Shown here piece after piece: positions 23,599 through 34,629 of a stretch of DNA of 64,000 bases; within the stretch, counting starts at the first letter, position 1, and each line of letters starts with the position of its first letter. Both the position numbers and the translations under genes were made by a program. The DNA lies in contig CM022298.1 in NCBI GenBank assembly GCA_011799875.1, positions 493,189,180 to 493,253,179 of the forward strand, given 5' to 3'. Below the pieces are notes generated by a model, which saw nothing but the letters and a program-made list of their open reading frames with translations, was not told the origin of the DNA and did not search any database. This DNA comes from Thinopyrum elongatum. Its lineage: Eukaryota > Streptophyta > Magnoliopsida > Poales > Poaceae.

Positions 23599-24179
23599 TG
23601 GATGGAGGCAACAGTATCAATATACTTTATTATGATACTTTCCGCCGGATGAATTTGACTCACAAAGATCTTAAGCCGTCCTCTATGGTCTTTCATGGAG
23701 TGGTGCCTGGCAAATCAGCCTATCCAGTAGAAAGGATAGCCTTAGAGGTGGCCTTTGGCGATGAACATGACTACAGGGCTGAGACATTGCACTTTGAAGT
23801 GGTTAAAATCAAAAGTCCCTATCATGCTCTATTTGGGCGGCCGGCTTACGCCAAGTTTATGGCATGGCCTTGTTATGTGTATTTGCAGCTTAAGATGCCG
23901 GGTCGCAAAGGAACCATCACGGTTCATGGTGACAGGAAGATAGCTTTGGAGTGTGAAGAAGGCGATGCTGCTTACGCCGAGTCTGCTTGTGCCACAGAGG
24001 AACTCAAGTTTTATAAAGACAATGTTGACCCGGCTGATATGACCCCATTGAAGAAGCCGACCACAGAGCAGGATCCTTTACTAAAGTTTAAATCGGCGGA
24101 TGACACCAAGCAGGTTGACTTTGTCCCTGGCGACTCATCTCAGCAGTTTGTGATTAGTGCCAATATGGATTCAAAATAG
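23592..24179 (+). pseudogene. Element C protease segment
   Basis: Open for 195 codons. LMDGGNSINILYYD near the start matches the active-site block of a retroviral-type aspartic protease (D-G/S-G), followed by ALFGRPAYAKF, a C-terminal block typical of plant gypsy proteases. It would mature the polyprotein. It is entered by a frame change from gag near 23591 and closed by a TAG at 24177-24179 before RT. Confidence 0.8.
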
Positions 24180-27100
24180 GAAAGCGCGCTCATCGAGTTC
24201 ATTCGTGAGAACCGGGACATCTTTGCATGGAAGCCTTCAGACATGCCGGGTGTACCGAGAGAACTCACTGAGCACACTCTTAATATTGATCCTAAGTTTA
24301 AGCCGGTCAGACGGTTCCTTCGCCGTTTTAACGAGGAAAGGCGTAAGGCTATTGGAGAAGAGGTGGCCCGGCTCTTAGCAGCCGGGTTCATTGTTTAAGT
24401 CTTTCATCCTGAGTGGTTGGCTAACCCGGTTCTCGTGCTTAAGAAAAACGGCACTTGGCGCATGTGTGTGGATTACACGGACCTTAACAAAGCTTGCCCG
24501 GCTAATCCTTTCGCTCTTCCCCGTATTGATCAGATCATTGATGCTACGGAGGGTTGTGAGCATTTGAGCTTTTTGGATGCTTACTCTAGTTATCATCAGA
24601 TCAAGATGGCAGTTAAAGACCAAGAGAAGACGGCTTTCATCACACGTTTTGGAGCTTTCTGCTATGTGTCTATGCCCTTTGGGCTCAAGAGTGCCCAGGC
24701 GACTTATCAGCATTGTGTTCAGAATTGTCTTCATAACCAGATAGGACGCAATGTTCATGCTTATGTGGATGATATTGTGGTGAAATCCAGAAAGAAGGAG
24801 TCTCTGCTAGATGATTTGAAGGAAACCTTTGATAACCTCCAGGCCTACAAGATGATCCTAACCCGGCCAAATGCGTTTTTGGTGTGCCTGCAGGCAAGCT
24901 CTTGGGTTTCTTGGTTTCGGAGAGAGGCATTGAAGCTAACCTGGAGAAAATCAAGGCCATCACTTCATTGACTAAGCCGGCATGCATTAATGATGTTCAG
25001 CGTCTGGCGGGTCGTATTGCAGCCTTAAGCCGGTTTATAAGCCGCCTGGGAGAGAAGGCTATTCCTTTGTACCAGATGATGAAGAAAACAGATCACTTTG
25101 TTTGGAGTGATGCTGCTAACACGGCGTTTGAAGCACTTAAAAACAGTTAGCTGAGCCGCCGGTTCTTGCAGCTCCTGTTGAGAAGGAGCCTTTGCTTTTA
25201 TATGTGGCCGCTAACAGTAGAGCCGTCAGCGTGGCCATTGTTGTAGAAAGGAAGGAAACAGGAAAGGAATACCCGGTTCAGAGGCCAGCTTATTACGTCG
25301 GTGAAGTTTTAATTGAATCCAAGCAAAGGTACCCACATTGGCAGAAGCTAGTCTATGGGGTGTTCATGGCCAGTCGCAAGCTGAAGCATTATTTCCAGGG
25401 TCATCCCATTATTGTGGTCAGTTCTGCTCCATTAGGGGATATTATTCAAAACAGAGAAGCCACCGGCCGGATAGCCAAGTGGGCCATTGAGCTTGGACCT
25501 CATGATTTGAAATATATGCCAAGGATGGCCATCAAGTCTCAAGCTCTCGTGGATTTTATCAACGACTGGACAGAGTTGCAGATGCCTGAGGAGAAGCCAG
25601 ATAATACATATTGGACTATTCATTTTGATGGGTCCAGGCAATTGGAAGGCTCGGGGGCTGGAGTTGTTTTGACTTCCCCACGAGGTGACAAATTTTGTTA
25701 TGTTTTAAGGCTGATGTTTCCTTGTACTAATAATGCAGCTGAGTATGAGGCACTGCTCCATGGTCTTCGGATGGCCAAAGAGATGAACTTAAGCCGGGTC
25801 AGGTGTTTTGGCGACTCAGATTTGGTGGCCCAGCAAGTTTCAGGCACTTGGGATTCTAAGGACCCGCTCATGGCGGCTTATCGCTGGGCGGTTGACAATA
25901 TTGTTGGCCATTTCAAAGAGTATCAAGTGGAACATGTTGATCGAAGGAAAAATGAGGCGGCCGATGCTTTAAGCCGACTGGGGTCTCAGCGTAAGCCGGT
26001 ACCACCTAATGTTTTTCTTGATATACTAAATAGCCCTTCAGTGAAGTTACCAACAGAGGAGGATCTTGCAATTCCTGACCCGGAGGCACAGTTGGTGGCG
26101 GCTCTTCATGCTATACCCGATTGGACGGTGCCGTACTTGGCTTATATGGCCCGGGGTGAGTTACCAGAGGATGAAGCGGAGGCCAGGCAGATAACCCGGT
26201 GGTCTAAATCCATGACCATTGTCAATGGCGAGTTGCACCGATGCAGTGTCACAGGTGTGTTCCAGAGATGTATTTCTCCTGAGGAGGGCCATGAGATTCT
26301 AAGGGAGATCCATGAAGGTGATTGTGGTCATCATGCCGGCTCTAAGTCTCTGGTTGCTAAAGCTTTCCGGCACGGTTTTTATTGGTTGACGGCTCACGCT
26401 GATGCAGAGGATCTGGTTAGCAAGTGTGACGATTGTCAAAAGTTTTCTAGACGAACTCACGTGCCGGCTCAAGAATTGAGGATGATTCCAATTACTTGGC
26501 CGTTTGCAGTGTGGGGGCTGGATATGGTTGGACCTTTCAAGAGATCCAAGGACAAAAAGACCCACCTTTTGGTGGCGGTGGATAAGTTTACAAAGTGGGT
26601 TGAGGCAGAGCCGGTCAGCAAGTGTGATGCGGCAATGGCGGTTCAATTCATTACAAAGGTGATCTTCCGCTTTGGTTACCCGCATAGTATCATAACTGAT
26701 AATGGCACCAATCTGTCAAAGGGCGCTATGAAAGAATTCTGTCAACGAGAGCATATTCGTCTCGATGTTTCATCAGTGGCTCACCCCCAGTCCAATGGTC
26801 AAGCTGAAAGGGCTAATCAAGAAGTCTTGAGAGGCATCAAACCCCGGCTTATGGTCCCTTTGCAGAGGACGCCGGGTTGTTGGGTTGAGGAATTACCCTC
26901 AGTGCTTTGGAGTATAAATACCACCCCCAACAGATCAATAGGTTACACACCTTTCTTCATGGTTTACGGGGCAGAGGCGGTTCTCCCAAGTGACATCCGT
27001 TATGACTCGCCCCGTGTGGCGGCTTATGTTGAAGCTGACAACGAAAAAGCACGTCAAGATTCTCTGGATATGTTGGATGAGGAACGTGACCTTGTGGCGG

Positions 27101-27693
27101 CTCGCTCGGCGATTTATCAGCAGGATCTGCGTCGTTATCATAGCCGACGGGTTAAAACCCGGACATTTCAAGAAGGCGACTTGGTGCTCCGGCTCATCCA
27201 AGATCAAACAGATATGCACAACTTATCCCCACCTTGGGAAGGGCCTTTTGTGGTCAGCAAAAACCTGAACAATGGGTCATATTATCTTATTGATGTTCGA
27301 GAACACAAGGACTCACGCACATCGAAGGAGGAGACCCGCCGGCCGTGGAACATCGCTCATCTTCGGCCATATTACACTTTAGCCGCCAGCTCTTGTGTTG
27401 TACATACTTTCTTCAGTGTATATATCATGATCATTATAATAAAGCAGGCATCCCTGATAATTCAGAGCCTCTGTCGTTTCATTTCTAAGTATCTGAGCCT
27501 TTACTGTTTGTTCATAAGGCCACTTGGGGGGCTTCTTGCTCATCGAGCGTTGCCTACCCTCTTGGTCCGGCTTACATGCCGCCTCCTATGGTCACTTGGG
27601 GGCTTCCTGCTCAATGAGCATAGCTGTTCACACCAACTTGATCCGGTTTTCAAGCCGACTCATTTGGTCACTTGGGGGCTTCCTGCTCAATGA
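24180..27693 (+). pseudogene. Element C pol: RT, RNase H, extra RNase H and integrase
   Basis: RT from about 24180: WRMCVDYTDLNKACP (24450), FLDAYSSYHQI (24570), MPFGLKSAQATYQ (24670) and catalytic YVDDIVV (24760). A TAA at 24396-24398 breaks it, and frameshifts lie near 24880 and 25143. From 25192 one frame of 833 codons holds the end of the native RNase H, a second RNase H (HFDGSRQLEGSGAG...NNAAEYEALLHGL...GDSDLVAQQV, about 25620-25850), the integrase zinc region (GDCGHHAG...CDDCQKF) and the integrase core Asp-Asp-Glu (WGLDMVGPF 26510, ITDNGTNL 26690, PQSNGQAERANQE 26790). The conserved part ends near 27370; the remaining codons read into the tandem repeats. The second RNase H is typical of Tat elements. 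Confidence 0.88.
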
Positions 27694-27895
27694 GCATAGC
27701 TGTTCACACCCACTTGATCCGGTTTTCAAGCCGACTCATTGGTCACTTGGGGGCTTCCTGCTCACTGAGCATAGCTGTTCACACCCACTTGATCCGGTTT
27801 CCAAGCCACCTCATTGGTCACCTGGGGGCTTCCTGCTCACCGAGCATAGCTGTTCACACCCTCTTGATCTGGTTTCCAAGCCGAATTTGAGTTAA
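27518..27895 (+). repeat. 75 bp tandem repeat, about 5 units
   Basis: Units built on GGTCACTTGGGGGCTTCCTG start at 27590, 27666, 27741 and 27816 (75-76 bp period), with a more diverged unit from about 27518. They separate pol from the antisense gene of C. Confidence 0.9.
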
Positions 27896-28629
27896 ACCTG
27901 CCTGTTTGCAAGATGCTACTCCGCCAGGTGACCCGCCGAACTCTTGACAGTTACTCTTTTTAATAAGACCCTGAACTAGTCAAGGTTAAAACGGCGGCCT
28001 TTGTCACGAGAGAGCCAGCTTACAGAGAGCTAGGATAAACTCACCTGCTGTCGTAGTCTCTCTGCTATGTGGCCCGTTCGTACTCTTAACAGTTACTCTT
28101 TTTAATAAGACCCTGAACTAGTTAAGGTTAAAACGACGGATTTATGTCACGTGAGAGCCGGCTTGCGGGGTAAAAACTGAATTTTTTCAAAAAACGGAAT
28201 AGAGGTAGACTCTTCTGGACCTGTTAGCTTCCGGCTTACAGACATATATCCTTACAGTATCATTATGATATTGGTCTACAGGTATGACTTCATATTTGAA
28301 TAAATACTTCGGGTTTTTTAACCCGCCCTGGTTATAGACTTTCAGTCGCCAGAGCATATCATATTGGATATCATGACCCACCCTAGCGTAAATCGCTAGG
28401 GTATATGTTGTTTACTGTGTGCAGGAACGTTGCAAAACAAATACGATATTCCCTGCAAAGCTCATCGGCGGCACATAAACATACTTCAGCAGTTTTAAGG
28501 CTAAACATGCACGATGGCATGGCAGATCATTGTTTTTACTAGCCTATTACACGGCTCTTCAAAGCCCGAATACTTAAGAAGTTTTTCACAAGGGAACGCT
28601 GCGTTGTAGTCTGAGAGCCGACTGTTCAA
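27896..28629. repeat. Spacer of element C with a 143 bp-spaced duplication
   Basis: No gene. The block beginning ACAGTTACTCTTTTTAATAA occurs at about 27947 and again at about 28090, followed each time by a similar AGAGAGCC/GAGAGCC-GGCTT end. This is the convergent 3' end region of pol (plus strand) and the antisense gene (minus strand). Confidence 0.7.
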
Positions 28630-31600
28630 TCAGTTGTTCTGGTCTTGGCGAGTTGAAGCCTCCGGGTTATCCTGCACCGGTTCTTCTTCTTCTCCCTCCA
28701 TCGTCTGGAAGTTAGATGATGTCCAATCGATGCCAGTTAAAGCTTGGAATTCGGCTTCATCGTCTATAAGGTCGGACAGATCAATATCAGGAGCAAAAGT
28801 GTGCTTACGTATTGGAGGTATGAGCTCTACAATATCATAAGCCGGCGCTTTCACTTTCTGGTTTTCATTGGTATAAGTTGCCTGATACTTAGACAAGTCT
28901 GTCTCCTCAGCCAATTTGCTGGCAAGTGGGCGCATCTCTCTTACGCATTTTGTGAAGTCGTTCGCTTTGAAGGGAGACCCATCTTCTTTGAAGCTTGGGC
29001 AGCCAGTGGCCAACTCCTCAGGGTCCAACTCTGCTTGCCAGGCTTTAGCCCAGCTCAAAGCAGTAATTGCACCGGCTCGAGCTGCGGATCGCTTGATCTC
29101 TTCAATCCTTTTGGGCATGACAGATAACTTATCTAATACATCCTTGATAAGTGCAGGGGGTTGTTTATTATGCGAGATAGCTGCCAGTGACCGCTGTGTG
29201 CCTGTGTACAGCTGTTCCACCAGAGTGTAAACAGCCTTGAGCTTTACCAACATATCTTGGCCGAGGTTGGTACTCCTGGGGCCTGTTGAATAAATGCACA
29301 AATGAATCGCCGGGCGAGTTGAGGTTAAAAAGTGGAAGTGGGCAAAACATCCTGAGTTGCTTACCGAAGATTGCAGCTGTCATCTGGGATATGCGGTGTT
29401 TTAAACCGGTCAGTTCTGCAGCCGTTTCCTTCAACGAAGATTCGGCAGTTTCTGCTCTTGGAACCAAGGTGGCCTTCTCCTTGTTCCAGGCCGTTCTTTC
29501 TGTGGCAAACCCAGTTTTGAGCTTCTCGTTCTCTTCAAGACTAAGCTTGAGCTTGGAGTCAGCTTCGCGTGTCTCCGCCTCTTGCCGCTCAAGCCGGGTC
29601 TTCAAATCGGCCGCCTGGTTTTCGGCCTGGGTTAACGCATCCTACAAATAGGAGTTCAACAAAGTTATATACACAGTTACCAAAAACATAATTTATGGAT
29701 AAGTCTCAAGCACGTTGCAAGCAAAGCACTTGACACTTGGGGGCTAATGTGTGCGGAAGTTCTTTTTCCCACTTATATTTCTTTTGGCCCGGCTCATCTT
29801 TATCAACATAAGTCGGCCCATGAGGGCTATAATTCGGAGTTCTTTCAAAGTAATGAACCGGCTCATCTTTATCAACATAAGCCGGCCCATGAGGGCTATG
29901 GTTTAAAGTTCTTTCCATATAAATGAACCGGCTCATCTTGGTCAAGATAAGCTGGCCCTTGAGGGCTACGACTGTGAAAGATTGAATAAACATATAGACA
30001 AAGTCTTAACCCCACTCAAAGTATCTTTTCCTACGGATAAGACTTGGGGCTGGATGACTATATATGTAAAGGAAACAAATGTTCATACCTCATATTTTTG
30101 GTGCAAGTTCTTGACCAAATCTGCCTCCAGATCACGACCCGTGTGCAGCTGGCTCAGATAGCCAGAGTATAACTCATTAACACCCAAGTGTGAGTACTTG
30201 GCAACATCAAACCTGGCCTTGTTCTTTTCAACCAGCTCTTCCTTGGCAGAGTGCTTGATTAGAATGGTGGGGTTCCCCGGTTCAGTATAGCCAGCACCAG
30301 TAATAACAACATCCTCTGTATCTCGCTGGGAAGGAGTTTCGTCAGCAGGTCTTATGGGACTTGGCGGTTTAGCACTCGATGGATCAACATGTATTGGGTC
30401 TACTGTGACCTCACGAGTCTCTGGTAGCAGGTCATCAGCAGCAGCCTCAGAGTTGTGATGAGAAGCCTCAGATATGTTTTGGATTTCCGGTTCATTAACT
30501 TTGGGATCTTCGGCCGGTTTATTAACCTTCAGCTTTTTGCTAGGCTTGGCTATGCCACTGAAAATAAGACGTATGAAGAGCTTAATATGTCAGTTGGTAA
30601 GTGTTAAAGCAAAGAAATTAATGTTCTCACCCAGGAGTGACTTTGAAGAGGGGAATCTGAGTCCCAGTTGAGTCGTCGGAGGAGGAGTGAGAGGTTCCCT
30701 GATAGTTTGAGTCGGAAGGGTTAAGCGGTTGACGAATAAGACCCGCCTTTGGAAAAGATAAGGTTGGGTTCTGTGGCACCTCATTTTGGCGTTTCCGAGG
30801 AACCGGCGTGTTGGGTAAGCCGGAGGAAAGATTTCCACCACCACTGTTCCGGGTCGTGCGGCGAACTTCATGCTGCTGTTTCTTCAAAATAAAGTTTGGA
30901 TCCAAGTAAGCTAAAGGGTGAGTAAACTGTACTTTCCGGCTCGCCTGTCAGACTGTCTATCTTGACAAAGGCTTTGAGTCGGAGGAAAGAATAGTTACAT
31001 CTGTGTTGCTGGCCTCCGCGTCATCCTGACAGTAATCAGCGTCAATAAGATGTACAAAAAAGGAGCCAAGGGAATCAAGTTCTACCTCTGACTCATCGTC
31101 GTTCAGTGTAAATAGCTCTGTTGTGTCTATTTTCTTCTTAGCAGGCCTCTTGGGAGCCTTGCTCTTTACCCTGGTCTTTTTGGCCGGCTTGTCCTGAAGT
31201 TTCTTGTTCCAAAAAGGATCATCAGCCTGAAGAAGAAAAATAATCGTAAGAAGACAATCGTTGAGAGGAATAAGATGATAAAGAAGTTTGAAATACTTAC
31301 AGCCGGAGCCGGGTTAAGAGTGCAAAAGGGGTTCAGTCACGTCTTGCTACAAGTTGCCAAGCTCTCATTAAGCAGCATTTTGGTCATTTTGTTGATCTCA
31401 TCATCGTTCAGTCGCTCTTGGCAGTAACGTTGTGGATCTTTGATGCCGCAGGTATATTCACACATTAAACCGGGCCGGTGGCTCAATGGTAAAATTCTCC
31501 AAGCGACCCAGCATCGAACTAGGTCAACTCCGGTTAGCCCGTTGGCCATCAAGGCCCTTGTCTTTGAAAAGATGGGCATATACTTAGCCCGTTCTTCGGT

Positions 31601-32188
31601 GCTGATCCGGTCTGAGAGGGGATGTCTTGAGCTAAGCCGGTTCTCACGGAAACCCGGCAGAGGATTCTCATCAGCCGGAGAGGTATCTTGGCAGTAAAAC
31701 CAAGTTTGGCTCCAGTCCTTTGGATGGCTGGGAAGTGCAGCGGCAGGAAAGACAACTTCTTTTAGTCTCTGAATGGAAATTCCGCCAAGTTCTAAGCTGG
31801 GGCCGTTTGTGAATTCAGTTTGGCGATTCAAATAATAAAATTCTCTGAATAAATCCACAGTGGGTTCTTGTTGAAGATATACTTCGCAAAAGACTTGGAA
31901 ATTGCAGATGTTGGAGACTGAATTCAGTCCAATGTCTTGCGGATGAAGTTGAAAGAAATGCAGCACGTCACGGAAAAAATTTGAGCCAGGTGGGGAAAAG
32001 CCCCGGAGCATGTGATCAGCAAATACTATGACCTCGCCTTCCTTTGGGGCGGGTATGGCCTCTTGACCCGGAGCTCTCCAGTGGATCACATTTTTGGCTG
32101 CTAAGATGCCTTCTTTAACATATTCATTGAGAGTTTCTTCCGTGACAGTGGAAACGATCCAGTTGCATGAAGTGACGGTCTTAGTCAT
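28630..32188 (-). CDS. Antisense multi-exon gene of element C (putative gypsy-type transposon domain protein)
   Basis: Minus strand, start MTKTVTSCNWIVSTVTEET (32188). The first exon to about 31340 contains SNFFRDVLHFFQLHPQD and FCEVYLQQEPTVDLFREF, which I recognise as the putative gypsy-type transposon (Transposase_28-like) domain of grass retrotransposon proteins. Further coding blocks follow: about 31195-30970 (Lys-rich, then acidic), 30905-30627, about 30560-30080, 29644-29370 (coiled coil, QEAETREADSKLKLSLEEN) and 29290-28630, ending EASTRQDQNN. The exact splice sites were not all resolved. It has no RT or integrase motif. Its role is unknown. It is not part of pol and lies antisense to the element RNA, with its own TATA box at about 32991. 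Alternative: a captured host gene. Confidence 0.65.
29787..29990. repeat. 69-70 bp tandem repeat in an intron of the antisense gene
   Basis: Three units around GGCTCATCTTTATCAACATA at 29791, 29860 and 29930, each followed by GGCCCATGAGGGCTA or a variant. They lie between two coding blocks of the antisense gene, so they are probably intronic. Confidence 0.8.
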
Positions 32189-32990
32189 TTTTGTTCATGA
32201 AAGAACCTAGAAGGGGAAATATTGCCGGATCAAGATTATGATGTTAAGCCATCCGATGATCAGAAAGCAAGTATATCATACAAGATCAATTCGTATGCAA
32301 AGAATATGTGCTATGAAGATTGGCATGATTAAACCGGTAAGATACCGTTAGGTGATGCAGACACTGAATATATGCTGGCGGTTTAAAGGTTCAGAAATAA
32401 GCCGGCAGGCATTTGGCGGATTACGAAAATTCAGTTAAGCCGCCCCCCATGGCAGTGATGGGACGGTTATCTACAGATCTGAAGTGGAGTAAAATTTTGC
32501 TAAGTGCTGGATAAACAGGTTTTACAAGTTTCGTTTATGATTTTGGATCTATGGCCGTCCGAAAAATGAGAATAATTCGTAAACCTAAAATCACGGCGGA
32601 GGAAGGATTTGCAAACTAAGATTGAATCTTGGGCAGAAGGGGTATTTCTATAGTCAGAAGATGGCATTAAACTGTTTCCGCGCGATGTCAGTGCGATTGC
32701 CAGATCAAGCTGAGCATTCTAGAAGGAAGCATCAACGAACAGTGAAGAACGCCGATGAACGGCCGAAACCCTAATGCAGATTTGGTATGAGGGGAGACGA
32801 GCGCTTACTAATGTTGAGGAACAGCGGAGGAGCACCACGTTTTTCTGGTCCGTTCAGGTCGATGCAGTGGCCGGTGCTGACGTCGCTAGGAAGACGGCGG
32901 AGGGGGGGCTCGGTCGCGGTGTCGTCGGGAGGAAGGAGACGAAGAAGAGGAGGCAGGGGTAAAAAGTAAAAAATAGGGACCCCTGTCTCT

Positions 32991-32997
32991 ATTTATA
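32991..32997 (-). promoter_or_regulatory. Candidate TATA box of the antisense gene in element C
   Basis: The minus strand reads CCTTATAAATAGAGACAGG. It lies about 0.8 kb upstream of the antisense ATG, leaving a long leader (32189-32960) that may contain an intron. No other reason for a TATA box on this strand is apparent. Confidence 0.5.
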
Positions 32998-33287
32998 AGG
33001 AGATGACGAGAGGGCATGCACGGGAATCGAGGAGGCAAAAATGATTTATGCTGGCAAAGCGGGCGCCTTGATTTTCGGAAGGTCCATTAAGATAAAGATC
33101 CGTTGAGGTATCCCGAATTTTGTGCAGAGTTAATATGCATGATGTCATGGCGGGTTACCATGGTTCTGCTATGTGACGTCATGGTGGGTTACAGCAAGAT
33201 GGAAGGAAAAAAATTGACAATGGAAAATTCTGCTAAGTCAAGTAGCGGAGATTGATGTGAACAAGTTCAAATCAACCTGGGGCCTAA

Positions 33288-33788
33288 TGTTGAGGATAAA
33301 ACTCTGAGGCATGACCCGCCCAGGAGGGGCCGGGTCATACTGTTGGCGGCTTAAGGCGAGAAGGCCCAAGAAGACTAAAGGCCCAAGACCCGAAGGTGAT
33401 TTAAGGCCCGAAGGTGGGAACCGCCATATAGTGACTTGTTCTGTAAGGAAGGTTAAGTTAGAAACCGAGCCGATCACGTTTGTGTGAGCCGGCCGGAACT
33501 CTGTAAGTCGCCGGGCCTCGACCTGTATATAAAGGGGTGACCCGGCGGCGGATGAGGTCAAGAATCAACAAGTCAATAACTAGGTCAAGCATATTTGCTC
33601 CCTTGTAATCGAAACCCAAGCAATACAACTAAGAGCAGGACGTAGGCTTTTACCTCGTTGAGAGGGGCCGAACCTGGGTAAATTCCTTGTGTCCTTTGTC
33701 CCGTTCAACCCCTTCAAGCTAACCTAGTTGCGATGGCTCCACACCTAAGTCCTTTTGCTAGGACATCTGCCGTGACAAATCCACGACA
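33288..33788 (+). repeat. Element C 3' LTR
   Basis: 501 bp, TGTTGAGGATAAAACTC to ATCCACGACA, preceded by a polypurine-like CCTGGGGCCTAA. It differs from the 5' LTR at scattered sites. Confidence 0.92.
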
Positions 33789-33793
33789 GTTTA

Positions 33794-34624
33794 GTTAGGC
33801 CAACTAGATCGATTTTTCTTGCCATGGGAAGAGGTGCTTTGTGATGGGTTCGATCTTACGGTGCTTGATCCCAGTGACAGAAGGGGAACCGACAAGTATG
33901 TATCATTGCTATTAAGGATAACAAGATGGGGTCTATTTCTACATAAATAGATCTTGTCTACATCATGTCATCGTTCTTATTGCATTACTCCATTTCTCCA
34001 TGAACTTAATACACTAGATGCATGCTGGATAGCGGTCGATGTGTGGAGTAATAGTAGTAGATGCAGGCAGGAGTCGGTCTACTAATCTTGCACGTGATGC
34101 CTATATAATGATCATTACCTGGATATCGTTATAATTATTTGAAGTTCTATCAATTGCCCAACAGTAATTTATTTACCCACCGTATGTTATTTTTCTCGAG
34201 AGAAGCCACTAGTGAAATCTACGGCCCCCGGGTTTATTTTCTCATCATATATTTTCAGATCTATTTTGCTATTTGCCTTTTTATTTATTTGCATCTTTTA
34301 TTTTTAGATCTATATTTCCAAAAACCCAAAAATACCTCGCTGTATTTTATTTGCTTTTATTTGCATCTATCAATCTACTACAATTTATCTCACGTCCGTT
34401 TGCCAATTTCTGGCGCCGTTACCTGAAAGGGATTGACAACCCCTTTAACACGTCGGGTTGCAAGTATTTGTTCTTTGTGTGCAGGTGCTATTTACGTAGT
34501 GTTGCTTGGTTCTCCTACTGGTTCGATAACCTTGGTCTCATCACTGAGGGAAATATCTACCATTGTTGTGCTGCATCATCCCTTCCTCTTTGGGGAAATA
34601 CCAATGTAGTTCAAGCCAACATCA
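33794..34624 (+). repeat. Element B 3' LTR, second part
   Basis: Continues the LTR of B after element C, including the intact target site of A2 (ATGAACTTAATACACTAG, about 34000-34018) and the internal PBS-like motif near 34406. Ends GCCAACATCA at 34624. Confidence 0.92.
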
Positions 34625-34629
34625 CGCGC

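Larger units (their letters stand above)
20301..33788 (+). mobile_element. Gypsy LTR retrotransposon C (Tat/Retand-type), 13.5 kb, with antisense gene
   Basis: LTRs of 501 bp each (20301-20801 and 33288-33788), TGTT...GACA, with an exact target duplication GTTTA. Order: primer site, gag, protease, RT, RNase H, an additional RNase H-like domain, integrase, 75 bp tandem repeats, then a multi-exon gene on the opposite strand, polypurine tract, LTR. An extra RNase H domain and an antisense ORF downstream of pol are known for the Tat lineage (for example Grande and RIRE2 relatives). gag and pol carry frameshifts and a stop, so the copy looks dead. Confidence 0.93.
5836..34624 (+). mobile_element. 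Gypsy-type LTR retrotransposon B, apparently non-autonomous, carrying two nested insertions
   Basis: The LTRs begin TGATACGTCTCCAA and end AGCCAACATCA. The 5' LTR is 5836-6821 plus 15326-15940 (1601 bp) and the 3' LTR is 19530-20300 plus 33794-34624 (1602 bp). The internal region is 15941-19529, only about 3.6 kb, with no recognisable gag, RT or integrase. The target duplication is GGCGC (5831-5835) / CGCGC (34625-34629), with one mismatch. LTRs of this type belong to very abundant Triticeae gypsy families (the Sabrina/WHAM/Fatima group). I do not commit to one name. It inserted into the 5' LTR of A and was itself hit by A2 and C. Confidence 0.88.

Noticed and set aside
31440..31697. Plus-strand ORFs opposite the antisense gene of C
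   Set aside because: The minus-strand frame shows the recognised domain, so these are shadows.
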